NCBI GenBank assembly: GCA_910585445.1
Contig: CAJUEK010000043.1
Span: forward strand, 1-21,923
Reading direction: 5' to 3'
Length of the DNA: 21,923 bases
Origin: an uncultured Bacteroidales bacterium
GTDB lineage: Bacteria > Bacteroidota > Bacteroidia > Bacteroidales > UBA932
A program made the translations under genes and the position numbers. Each line of letters opens with the position of its first letter. Within the stretch, counting starts at the first letter, position 1. Below the pieces are notes generated by a model. That model was not told where the DNA came from and searched no databases. It saw nothing but the letters and a program-made list of their open reading frames with translations. Positions 1 to 8,399 of this stretch are shown one piece after another.

Positions 1-3000
1 ATTGTATTCAATTATAAGGGCGACCTGTATGTCGTGAGCAGCGATGGAGGAAGGGCGCGCCAGCTGACTTCCAATCCGGCATATGACTCGGACCCGATAT
101 GGACTCCGGACGGAAAGAACATCGTGTTCAGTTCCTATAGGGAAAGGAGCAAGGACATCTTCACGATTCCATATGAGGGAGGCACGCCGAAAAGGCTTAC
201 CTCACACCCTGGCAACGAGACTCCTCTTGGAGACGGAAGCGTCCTGTTCAAGGCAGCAGTCCAGCAGGATGCGGCATATGGGGATTTTCCAGGAAATGCA
301 CAGCTATATATTATAGGTAAGGACGGGGGCAGACCTGAGCTTGTCACGTCCCTTCCGATTTCAGAGATAAGCGTAAGCAGTGAGGGAGACATCATATATG
401 AAGACTACAAGGGTTATGAGGACCCATACAGAAAACACCATACGTCTTCCGTGACACGTGACATCTGGCATTACGCTCCTGCTGCCGGCAAGGCAAACGG
501 CAGCTTTTCCATCAGCCCTGACGGCAAATTCACCAAGCTGACGTCATTCAAGGGTGAGGACCGTGACCCGGTGTTCGCTTCTGACGGCAGGACATTCTAT
601 TATCTGAGCGAGCAGGACGGAACGCTTAACATCTACAGGAGCGATATTTCCGGAAAATCAGAACCGGTCCAGCTTACATTCCATAAAGGCAATCCGGTCA
701 GGTATCTATCAATTTCAAACGACGGAACGCTTGCTTATTCATTTGACGGAGAACTTTACACCCTCAGAGACGGGGGCAAACCGGAAAAACTTGAAATCGA
801 AATCATAGCGGACCAGAACGAGAGGCAGGTTCAGGAGACTGTCTTCACATCAGGTGCGACAGACATGGCCGTTTCACCTGACGGCAAAGAGGTGGCGATT
901 GTGCTCAGGGGAGATGTCTATGTCACATCAACCGATTACAGGACAACAAAACGCATAACCAATACTCCGGAGCAGGAGAGAAGCGTATGCTTTTCCAAGG
1001 ATGGAAGGACTTTGTACTATGCGGCGGAAAGGGACGGCCACTGGGGCATATGGGAGACTTCACTGACCGACAAAGATGACAAGTGCTTCACATATGCCGT
1101 TAAAATGGAAGAGAAGCCTGTTACAGCAAAAGGAGAAACATGCTTCCAGCCGCAGGTGTCGCCTGACGGCAAATCAATAGCATATCTCAAGGACAGGACA
1201 GGCATTGCCGTAATGGACCTCAAGAGCAAGAAAGAGAAAATAGTCCTTGACAGGAATGTGAACTATTCATATACCGACGGTGACCAGAGCTTCGAATGGA
1301 GCCCGGACAGCAGATATATCCTGTGCAACTATCAGGCAAACGGTGGCTGGAACAATGAGGATGTGGCTCTGATAGATTTGCAGGACGGCACTGTCACAGA
1401 CCTTACGGAAAGCGGATACAGTGACGGCAATTTCCGCTGGGCACTCAACGGAAAGGCCATGACATGGTCTTCTGACAAGGCCGGCTACAGGAGCCACGGC
1501 AGCTGGGGGGCAGAAAGGGACATTTATATAATGTTCTTTGACGGCAAGAGATATGCGGAGTTCATGCAGGACAAGGAAGACCGCGCCATTTCGGAAATGC
1601 TGAAAAGCGACAAAGACAAAAAGAAAGAGGAGAAAGAAGAGAAGAAGGACAGTGCCAAGGCGGAGAAGAAATCTGACAAGCTTGTGCTTGACCTTGCTGA
1701 AAGAAAAGCCAGGACAGTAAAGCTCACACCTTATTCCGGAAGGCTCGGCGACCATTACCTCACCAGGGACGGAAAGAAGCTTTTCTATATGGTAAGGCTT
1801 GAAAAAGGCACGGACTTGTGCATGCTTGATCTTGAGGACAAATCTGTGAAAGTTGTTGCAAAAGGAGGCTATGGCGCTCTCTACCCTACTGCTGATGACA
1901 AGAGCATGTTCCTGCTGTCAGGAAGCGGCATTTCAAAGATTTCCACAGCCAGCGGAAGCAGGGAAAGCATAAGTTTCAGCGGAGATTTTGACTACAGGCC
2001 GGCAAAGGAGAGAGAGTACATGTTCAACCATATATGGAAACAGGTTGACGAGAAATTCTATGTAGCCGACATCCACGGGATAGACTGGAAAGGATACCAT
2101 GACACATATGCAAAATTCCTTCCGCATATCACAAACAATTTCGACTTCCAGGAAATGCTGTCGGAGATGCTCGGGGAGCTGAACGGCTCTCATACCGGAG
2201 CAAGATATTACTATAGGAGCGGGCTGAACACCGGATGTCTCGGAGTAATTTTCGACCATGAGTACAAAGGAGACGGGCTCAGAATCAAGGAAGTCCTCAA
2301 GGGAGGACCTCTGTATATAATTGACCCGGAGATAAAGGAAGGAGACATTATTGAAGCAATTGACGGCACTGAGATAAAGGCAGGAATGGACTGGTACGGG
2401 CTTCTTAAGATGAAAGCCGGCAAGAAGACGGTCATTTCCGTAAGCAAGAACGGCAAGAAGGCCCAGGAGATGTACATTGTTCCTTCTTATTCTGACAATA
2501 GTGCGTTATATCGCAGATGGGTTGAGCAGAGGGAGGAAATGGTAAAGAAACTTTCCGGTGGAAAAGTGGCGTATGTTCATGTGCAAGGCATGGATTCAGA
2601 CAGTTTCAGGAAAGTGTATTCCGAACTTCTCGGCAAATACCGCAACTGCCAGGCTGTAATCGTGGACACAAGGCATAACGGAGGAGGATGGCTACATGAC
2701 GACCTTGCTACTCTGCTCTCCGGACAGGCTTACATAAGATTCGAGCCGAGGGGACAGTATATCGGCACGGAACCTTACAGCAAATGGACAAAGCCGTCTT
2801 GCGTGCTTATCGGAGAGGACAACTACTCAGATGCGTCAGGATTCCCTTATGTTTACAAGACGCTCGGAATCGGAAAGCTCATCGGTGCTCCTGTTCCTGG
2901 TACGATGACAGCCGTATGGTGGGAAAATCAGATTGACCCTACAATTGTATTCGGTATCCCTCAGGTCGGCGCGATAGGCATAAAAGAGGGAAGGTATCTT

Positions 3001-3117
3001 GAGAATCTTCAGGTTGAACCGGATATCGCCGTTTACAACGACCCGGCTTCCGTTCTCAGAGGAGAGGACAAGCAGCTTGAGGCAGCGGTTGCCGAAATGA
3101 TGAAAACGATAGAATAA
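1..3117 (+). CDS. Tricorn-like protease (beta-propeller + PDZ + S41 serine peptidase), 5' end outside window
   Basis: The reading frame is open from base 1 (translation begins IVFNYKGDLYVV), so the N-terminus, and any signal peptide, lies upstream; the GTG at 34 is only an internal codon. About 1,038 residues are visible. Residues 1 to about 510 carry TolB/WD40-like propeller repeats (SPDGK, DSDPIWTPDG, SPDSRYIL). A Lys/Glu-rich linker follows (nt 1600-1680). The C-terminal half has a PDZ-like segment (nt 2240-2470) and an S41 tail-specific peptidase core. Residues matching the tricorn catalytic tetrad are visible: Ser-His in GSHTG (nt 2188-2193), nucleophile Ser in YSDASG (nt 2827-2829) and Glu in LENLQVEPDI (nt 3001-3003). 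Tricorn-type enzymes degrade peptides; Bacteroidota homologues are often exported, but that cannot be judged here. Family assignment is firm, substrate unknown. Confidence 0.93.
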   Translation: MVFNYKGDLYVVSSDGGRARQLTSNPAYDSDPIWTPDGKNIVFSSYRERSKDIFTIPYEGGTPKRLTSHPGNETPLGDGSVLFKAAVQQDAAYGDFPGNAQLYIIGKDGGRPELVTSLPISEISVSSEGDIIYEDYKGYEDPYRKHHTSSVTRDIWHYAPAAGKANGSFSISPDGKFTKLTSFKGEDRDPVFASDGRTFYYLSEQDGTLNIYRSDISGKSEPVQLTFHKGNPVRYLSISNDGTLAYSFDGELYTLRDGGKPEKLEIEIIADQNERQVQETVFTSGATDMAVSPDGKEVAIVLRGDVYVTSTDYRTTKRITNTPEQERSVCFSKDGRTLYYAAERDGHWGIWETSLTDKDDKCFTYAVKMEEKPVTAKGETCFQPQVSPDGKSIAYLKDRTGIAVMDLKSKKEKIVLDRNVNYSYTDGDQSFEWSPDSRYILCNYQANGGWNNEDVALIDLQDGTVTDLTESGYSDGNFRWALNGKAMTWSSDKAGYRSHGSWGAERDIYIMFFDGKRYAEFMQDKEDRAISEMLKSDKDKKKEEKEEKKDSAKAEKKSDKLVLDLAERKARTVKLTPYSGRLGDHYLTRDGKKLFYMVRLEKGTDLCMLDLEDKSVKVVAKGGYGALYPTADDKSMFLLSGSGISKISTASGSRESISFSGDFDYRPAKEREYMFNHIWKQVDEKFYVADIHGIDWKGYHDTYAKFLPHITNNFDFQEMLSEMLGELNGSHTGARYYYRSGLNTGCLGVIFDHEYKGDGLRIKEVLKGGPLYIIDPEIKEGDIIEAIDGTEIKAGMDWYGLLKMKAGKKTVISVSKNGKKAQEMYIVPSYSDNSALYRRWVEQREEMVKKLSGGKVAYVHVQGMDSDSFRKVYSELLGKYRNCQAVIVDTRHNGGGWLHDDLATLLSGQAYIRFEPRGQYIGTEPYSKWTKPSCVLIGEDNYSDASGFPYVYKTLGIGKLIGAPVPGTMTAVWWENQIDPTIVFGIPQVGAIGIKEGRYLENLQVEPDIAVYNDPASVLRGEDKQLEAAVAEMMKTIE

Positions 3118-3127
3118 TATATGAATC

Positions 3128-3151
3128 GGAGGGGGCTTTGCAGTCCCCTTC
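3128..3151 (+). terminator. Probable rho-independent terminator after the protease gene
   Basis: GGAGGGGGC (3128-3136) pairs with GTCCCCTTC (3143-3151) over 9 bp with two G-U pairs, around a 6-nt loop TTTGCA. It is followed by CAATATTTTG, a modest T tract. It sits 11 nt after the protease stop and 16 nt before the next start. It may terminate fully or only attenuate, since the T tract is short. Confidence 0.55.
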
Positions 3152-3166
3152 CAATATTTTGCTTAT

Positions 3167-3895
3167 ATGGACAGAAAAATTGTCATAATTCCGACTTATA
3201 ACGAGAAGGAAAACATCGCGAATATTATCAGAGCCGTCTTTGACCTGAAAGAGGAGTTCCATATCCTTGTGATTGAGGACGGTTCACCTGACGGCACCGC
3301 AGCTATCGTCAAAAGAATGCAGGAGGAATTTCCTCAGAGACTGCATATGATAGAACGGCAGGGCAAACTGGGACTTGGCACAGCATACATTACCGGATTC
3401 AAATGGTGCGTGGAAAAGGGTTACGACTATATTTTCGAGATGGATGCGGACTTCTCCCACAATCCGGAGGACCTGCCGCGGCTTTATGAGGCATGCAGCA
3501 AGGAGGGCGCTGACCTTGCCATCGGCTCACGCTACTGCAATGGAATAAGCGTAATCAACTGGCCTATCGGAAGGGTCATAATGTCATATTACGCATCTGT
3601 ATATGTGCGCACTGTACTCGGAATGAAGGTTTATGACACAACCGCCGGCTTCAAATGCTACCGCAGGCGCGTCCTCGAGACCATTGACCTCGACAAGGTG
3701 AAGATGAAGGGATACGGTTTCCAGATAGAGATGAAATATACTACCTATAAGCTCGGATTCAAGATTAAGGAAGTTCCTATCATCTTCGTTGACAGGAAAG
3801 AGGGCACTTCAAAGATGAGCAGCGGCATATTCGGGGAGGCTTTCTGGGGAGTGATGAAACTGAAAATGAGAAAAATAAGACCGAAGCAGGCATGA
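3167..3895 (+). CDS. Polyprenol (dolichol-like) monophosphate mannosyltransferase, GT2 family
   Basis: 242 residues, typical for the bacterial/DPM1-type catalytic subunit that moves a sugar, usually mannose, from GDP-mannose to a polyprenyl phosphate at the cytoplasmic membrane face. Visible motifs: PTYNEKENI (9-17), EDGSPDG (37-43), the metal-binding DAD at 93-95 in EMDADFSHNPEDLP, IGSRY (119-123) and TAGFKCYRR (159-167). There is no C-terminal membrane segment, so this is the soluble, membrane-associated form. The ATG at 3167 is the only sensible start; its last four bases overlap the start of pyrC (ATGA). The sugar actually transferred cannot be told from sequence; glucose or another hexose is possible. 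Confidence 0.9.
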   Translation: MDRKIVIIPTYNEKENIANIIRAVFDLKEEFHILVIEDGSPDGTAAIVKRMQEEFPQRLHMIERQGKLGLGTAYITGFKWCVEKGYDYIFEMDADFSHNPEDLPRLYEACSKEGADLAIGSRYCNGISVINWPIGRVIMSYYASVYVRTVLGMKVYDTTAGFKCYRRRVLETIDLDKVKMKGYGFQIEMKYTTYKLGFKIKEVPIIFVDRKEGTSKMSSGIFGEAFWGVMKLKMRKIRPKQA

Positions 3896-5265
3896 GCAGG
3901 ACAATTCTTTTGGACAAGGCTACGATAATCACCGCCGGGAAAGAGTGCAAAGGTTCCGTCCTCATATCTGAGGGTTATATTGCAGAGGTGATGTATGCCG
4001 ATGATGAAAGCTACGATGAGCAAGTCAGGCATGCTTTGCAGGCATGCCCGGATGCAGAGGTCATTGACCTGGAAGGCAAATGGCTCATGGCAGGTGGAAT
4101 TGATGCGCATGTGCATTTCCGTGAACCCGGACTGACTCATAAGGCGGACATGGCCACGGAGTCGGCTGCAGCCGCTGCAGGCGGAGTTACTACCGTCATG
4201 GACATGCCGAATACCATTCCTGCCGCAACAGACGCGCAAACAATTAATGACAAGGCAATTGCATCCGAAGGAAGATGCACCGGACACGTGATGTTCCATA
4301 TCGGAGCCACGAACTCAAATGTGGAAGAGGCATGCAGGACAGCAAGCGAAGGAGATGAAAAGGCAGGACTGGCTGCTGAAAAGATAGCGGGCGTCAAGGC
4401 ATTTTTAGGTTCTTCGACAGGAAACATGCTCATTGATGATGCCGGTGCGCTTGAAAAATTGTTTTCCATATGCAGAAAACCGCTGCTTGTCCATTGCGAG
4501 GACGAGGGAATCATCAAAGAGAACATGCGGCTGGCCAAAGAAAAATTCGGAGAGGATGTCCCTTTTTGCGAACATGAGAATATCCGCAGCCGCAGGGCCT
4601 GCATAAAGTCAAGCATAAAGGCCCTTGAAATGGCTATCCGTCATAAGACGCGGCTTGTACTTTGCCATATTTCCACTAAGGAAGAGCTTGAAATGGTGAG
4701 GGCTGCCAAGCTCAGCAATCCGGACATACTCGCAGAAACGTCATGCAACTATCTGTGGTTCAGCAATCAGGACTATGAAAGGCTTGGAAGCCGTCTCAAA
4801 TGCAACCCTTCTGTTAAGACTCCACAGGATCGTGAGGCACTGCGAGAGGGACTTCGCAATGGTCTGATAGACATGATAGGCTCAGACCATGCCCCTCACC
4901 TGCTTTCCGAAAAACAGATGGATTATTTTCATGCTCCGTCTGGGCTGCCGTCAATCCAGCAGAGCCTGCCTGTGCTTCTGACGGTAGCGGAACAGGAAGC
5001 TATTCCGCTCAGCAGGATAGCTTCAGTATTTTCGGAAAAAGCTTCGGAAGTCTATGAGCTCAAGCGCGGAAAGATAAGAAAAGGATATGCGGCTGATATC
5101 GTGATATTCGACTTGGAAAGAAAATTCACGGTCCGTAACGATGACCAGCTCTACAAATGCGGCTGGACTCCATATGAGGGTGAAGAACTCCAGGGAGCCA
5201 TCGAAACCGTCCTCGTTGACGGAAAAGAGGTAATCAGAAACGGCAAGCTGCAAAAGGAAGCATAG
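3892..5265 (+). CDS. pyrC: Dihydroorotase
   Basis: 457 residues; an amidohydrolase closing carbamoyl-aspartate to dihydroorotate in pyrimidine synthesis. The metal site is complete: HVH at 73-75 in DAHVHFREPG, the bridging (carbamylated) Lys169 in GVKAFLGSSTG, His201 in LVHCEDE, His259 in VLCHIST, and catalytic Asp332 in GSDHAPH. Length and the HFREPG signature fit the class I dihydroorotase/allantoinase-like group common in Bacteroidota. Allantoinase is the main alternative, but a single housekeeping copy beside lipid glycosylation is more usual for pyrC. The start overlaps the preceding stop by 4 nt, so translation is probably coupled to the glycosyltransferase. Confidence 0.93.
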   Translation: MSRTILLDKATIITAGKECKGSVLISEGYIAEVMYADDESYDEQVRHALQACPDAEVIDLEGKWLMAGGIDAHVHFREPGLTHKADMATESAAAAAGGVTTVMDMPNTIPAATDAQTINDKAIASEGRCTGHVMFHIGATNSNVEEACRTASEGDEKAGLAAEKIAGVKAFLGSSTGNMLIDDAGALEKLFSICRKPLLVHCEDEGIIKENMRLAKEKFGEDVPFCEHENIRSRRACIKSSIKALEMAIRHKTRLVLCHISTKEELEMVRAAKLSNPDILAETSCNYLWFSNQDYERLGSRLKCNPSVKTPQDREALREGLRNGLIDMIGSDHAPHLLSEKQMDYFHAPSGLPSIQQSLPVLLTVAEQEAIPLSRIASVFSEKASEVYELKRGKIRKGYAADIVIFDLERKFTVRNDDQLYKCGWTPYEGEELQGAIETVLVDGKEVIRNGKLQKEA

Positions 5266-5304
5266 CCGGAAACAAACCAAGAGCCGATTCTAAATATAAG
5301 ACCA

Positions 5305-6225
5305 ATGACACATAAGATAAAACAAAGCAAACTGCTTACATACATTGTTTCCATATTTGCGATAACCCTCTGGGGCATGTCATACATATGGACGGACAAG
5401 CTGATTTCCAGGGGAATACCTATTTTCTATTTCGTATTTGTCAGAATATTCATTGCCGGAGCCGTATTGTTTCTGTTCAATGCAGCATATGGAAGGATAA
5501 AGCGGATACAGAAGCAGGATCTGCCGAAATTCCTTCTGCTTGCCTTGTGCGAACCGTTCATCTATTTCATTTTTGAAACTTACGGACTGAAGGAAACCGG
5601 CTCCCCGACTCTAAGCGCGATGGTAATCGCTACAATTCCGATATTCTCAATAGGCGCGGGAGTCCTGTTCTTCCGGGAAAAGGTAAATGCAGTCAACATA
5701 TTCGGAATCTTGCTTTCCCTTGCAGGCATCATCATGGTCGCCATGTCAAAGGGAGAACTCGGAGAGCATTTCATAATCGGAATCCTGTTCCTGCTGATAG
5801 CTGTGATTGCGGAAGTTGGCCATGCCTCACTGACCAAAAGCCTGTCCGGCAACTATTCAAGCCAGATAATTGTCATGTACCAGTTCCTTATAGGTTCGGT
5901 ATATCTTCTGCCGCTGTTCCTGTTCAGGGGACTCAGCGACTTTGATGCCGGGACCTATCTGTGCGCCGATGTATGGTATCCTATAATTTGCCTTGCCGTA
6001 TTGTGCTCAAGCCTCGCTTTTTCATTATGGGTCAGCACAATCAAGAGCCTTGGAGTTGCCAAGTCAAGCATTTTCTCCGCTCTGATTCCAGTTGCGGCAG
6101 CGCTGATAGCCTGGGTTCTTGGCCATGAAGTCATGAATGCAAGACAATGGGCCGGGATTGTAGTCTCGACCATAGGAGTGATAATGTCCCAATATACCAT
6201 CAGCAAGAAGAAAGTTTCAGACTGA
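5305..6225 (+). CDS. EamA/DMT-superfamily transporter (drug/metabolite exporter)
   Basis: 306 residues, very hydrophobic, with about ten membrane segments in two EamA repeats (roughly 10-145 and 155-300). Family features: ITLWGMSYIWTDKLI near the N-terminus, the E-rich helix end PFIYFIFETYGLKETGSPT, and AKSSIFSALIPVAAALIAWVLGHEV in the second repeat. Members move metabolites or amino acids across the inner membrane; the substrate cannot be inferred. It follows pyrC by 39 nt and may be co-transcribed. Its last 26 bases overlap the end of tex on the other strand. ATG at 5305 chosen because the first membrane helix starts soon after. Confidence 0.9.
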   Translation: MTHKIKQSKLLTYIVSIFAITLWGMSYIWTDKLISRGIPIFYFVFVRIFIAGAVLFLFNAAYGRIKRIQKQDLPKFLLLALCEPFIYFIFETYGLKETGSPTLSAMVIATIPIFSIGAGVLFFREKVNAVNIFGILLSLAGIIMVAMSKGELGEHFIIGILFLLIAVIAEVGHASLTKSLSGNYSSQIIVMYQFLIGSVYLLPLFLFRGLSDFDAGTYLCADVWYPIICLAVLCSSLAFSLWVSTIKSLGVAKSSIFSALIPVAAALIAWVLGHEVMNARQWAGIVVSTIGVIMSQYTISKKKVSD

Positions 6226-8380
6226 TTCTGCCGCGTTCCATATCGACACCTGTCACGGTCACTTTTATCTTCTGATGAAGTTTCAGGACCTTTGACGGAT
6301 CTGCAAGGCCTTTTACACCCATTTGGGAGACATGTATAAGGCCATTTTGTTTTATGCCTATGTCCACGAACGCTCCGAATGCAGTTATGTTCGTAACTAT
6401 GCCTGGCAGTTCCATGCCGGAGGCAAGATCCTCGATTGTCCTGATGTCCTGGGAGAACTCGAACTGCTGCGCTTCTTCACGAGGGTCACGTCCTGGCTTG
6501 CGCAATTCGTTTATAATATCGTTTATGGTAGGAAGTCCGAAGTCTCCCCCGACATATTTGGCAGGGTCTATCATAGAGCACAATTGCGCGTTTCCGACAA
6601 GCTCTTTTGCCGTCACTTTCAGGTCGCGCGCCATCTTGTCAACTATATGATAAGCCTCGGGATGCACTGCAGACGCGTCAAGAGGATTGTCAGCTCCCTG
6701 TATTCTCAGAAAGCCCGCGCACTGCTCAAAAGCTTTCGCACCGAGCCTTTTCACTTTCAGAAGCTCCTCACGTGAGCGGTATGCCCCGTTGGCCGTACGG
6801 TATTCCACTATATTCTCAGCAAGTGCGGGTCCGATTCCGGAGACATAGCTCAGCAGATAGCTGCTTGCAGTATTGAGGTTAACTCCCACGCTGTTCACGC
6901 AGCTTACCACCGTGTTGTCCAATTTCTCTTTCAAGATGTTCTGCTCCACGTCATGCTGGTACTGCCCCACTCCGAGAGACTTCGGATCTATCTTGACAAG
7001 CTCAGCAAGCGGGTCCATAAGCCTACGGCCTATCGAGACTGCGCCACGCACCGTCACATCATGGTCAGGGAACTCCGCGCGGGCAACTTCTGACGCTGAA
7101 TATATTGAGGCCCCGTCCTCGCTTACTGTGAAAACGCGGACTCCCTCAGGCAAATGGACACGCTTGATGAAATCCTCCGTTTCACGGCCCGCTGTACCGT
7201 TTCCGATAGCGATTACTTCTATTCCGTATTTCTGGACCATGGCCGATACAGCCTGAATAGCCTTAATCTTTTCATTTGCAGGAGGATGCGGGAAAATAGC
7301 TTCATTGTGCAGCAGATTTCCCTGTTCATCAAGGCATACGACCTTACATCCGGTCCTGAAGCCCGGGTCTATGGCCAGCACCCGTTTCTGCCCCACAGGA
7401 GGAGCAAGGAGAAGCTGACGGAGATTCTCTCCGAAAATTCTTACAGACTCGATGTCAGCCTTTTCCTTCGCTTCTTTCAGAACCTCATTCGAAATGGAAG
7501 GTTCAAGAAGCCTCTTGTATGCATCGTCAAAGGCAAGATGGAGCTGCTCAGCCAAAGGAGGTGCAGGATAACGCCTCTGCCGGCAGAAGTCATAATAAAT
7601 CTTCTTGCCGCATTTCTCTGCATCCGCATCTATCCTCACGCTTATATATCCCTCTTCCTCAGCCCTGAGCATAGCCATCATCCTGTGAGGTGCCACCCTG
7701 TCAAGAGGTTCCGAATAATCAAAATATATCTTGTATTTCTGCGCCTCAGGTGAAGAAGCTTTCTTGGTGGCTTTGGTGACGATACGTCTTGTGCCGAATA
7801 TTCTTCTGAGCGTCTCACGTACTGATGCAGTCTCGCTAAGCCGCTCCGCAATTATGTCACGTGCACCGGACAGGGCCTCATCTGCGGTGGCAACCTTGTC
7901 ACCGGCAAATCTGCGGGCTTCTTTCAGCGGATCTGAAATTGTCATGCCATACATCATGTCAGCAAGCGGTTCCAGCCCGGCCTCCTTGGCAACTGTCGCC
8001 CTTGTCCTCCTTTTCGGTCTGAAAGGCAGATACAAGTCCTCCAGCTCACGTGCATCAACACAATCCACGATATGCTTTTCCAGTTCCCCGGTCAGTGCAC
8101 CCGCCTGAGAAATTGTCTCAAGAATGTGCTCCTTCCTCTTTTCCATCTCACCGAACACATCAGTCCAATGGCGCACTTCCGCCACCGCGACCTCATCAAG
8201 TCCTCCGGTGCGCTCCTTGCGGTAACGGCTGACAAAAGGTATAGTGGCCCCTTCGGCAAAAAGCTTTGCGCAGTTTTCCACCTGCCACTCCTTTATTCCA
8301 AGGCGTCTTGCTATCTCGTTGATATATATGACCTTCAAGCTGTCATTATTTTTAATGTCCGTTTTCATTTCCTGTGTCAT
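6200..8380 (-). CDS. tex: Tex-type RNA-binding transcription accessory protein
   Basis: About 726 residues from ATG 8380; the frame extends one codon to a TTG at 8383, which is less likely. Domains in order: N-terminal Tex helical domain (INEIARRLGIKEWQVENCAKL..GATIPFVSRYRKERTGGLDE), YqgF/RNase H-like fold (VLAIDPGFRTGCK, about 335), helix-hairpin-helix segments (NTASSYLLSYVSGIGPALAENIV, about 500-560), and a C-terminal S1 domain (GIVTNITAFGAFVDIGIKQNGLIHVSQMG) ending the protein almost at once. Tex binds nucleic acids and associates with transcription and ribosomes. It lies 19 nt downstream of the chloride-channel gene on the same strand, so co-transcription is likely. No Shine-Dalgarno is visible, as is usual here. 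Confidence 0.96.
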   Translation of the reverse strand: MTQEMKTDIKNNDSLKVIYINEIARRLGIKEWQVENCAKLFAEGATIPFVSRYRKERTGGLDEVAVAEVRHWTDVFGEMEKRKEHILETISQAGALTGELEKHIVDCVDARELEDLYLPFRPKRRTRATVAKEAGLEPLADMMYGMTISDPLKEARRFAGDKVATADEALSGARDIIAERLSETASVRETLRRIFGTRRIVTKATKKASSPEAQKYKIYFDYSEPLDRVAPHRMMAMLRAEEEGYISVRIDADAEKCGKKIYYDFCRQRRYPAPPLAEQLHLAFDDAYKRLLEPSISNEVLKEAKEKADIESVRIFGENLRQLLLAPPVGQKRVLAIDPGFRTGCKVVCLDEQGNLLHNEAIFPHPPANEKIKAIQAVSAMVQKYGIEVIAIGNGTAGRETEDFIKRVHLPEGVRVFTVSEDGASIYSASEVARAEFPDHDVTVRGAVSIGRRLMDPLAELVKIDPKSLGVGQYQHDVEQNILKEKLDNTVVSCVNSVGVNLNTASSYLLSYVSGIGPALAENIVEYRTANGAYRSREELLKVKRLGAKAFEQCAGFLRIQGADNPLDASAVHPEAYHIVDKMARDLKVTAKELVGNAQLCSMIDPAKYVGGDFGLPTINDIINELRKPGRDPREEAQQFEFSQDIRTIEDLASGMELPGIVTNITAFGAFVDIGIKQNGLIHVSQMGVKGLADPSKVLKLHQKIKVTVTGVDMERGRISLKLSSC

Positions 8381-8399
8381 CAATTGCGGTTAAATTGCA

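Noticed and set aside
1600..1690. Frameshift or insertion in the protease Lys/Glu-rich stretch
   Set aside because: The frame is continuous and the flanking propeller and protease parts are both intact; such charged linkers are common in this family.
1267..1755. 162-codon minus-strand open frame in the protease gene
   Set aside because: Phe/Leu-rich run arises from the antisense of the Lys/Glu linker; no support as a gene.
34..3117. GTG at 34 as the protease start
   Set aside because: The frame continues to base 1 with propeller-like sequence, so the gene is cut by the window edge.
7154..7753. 199-codon plus-strand open frame within tex
   Set aside because: It is antisense to clearly conserved tex sequence and has no recognisable product; a shadow frame.
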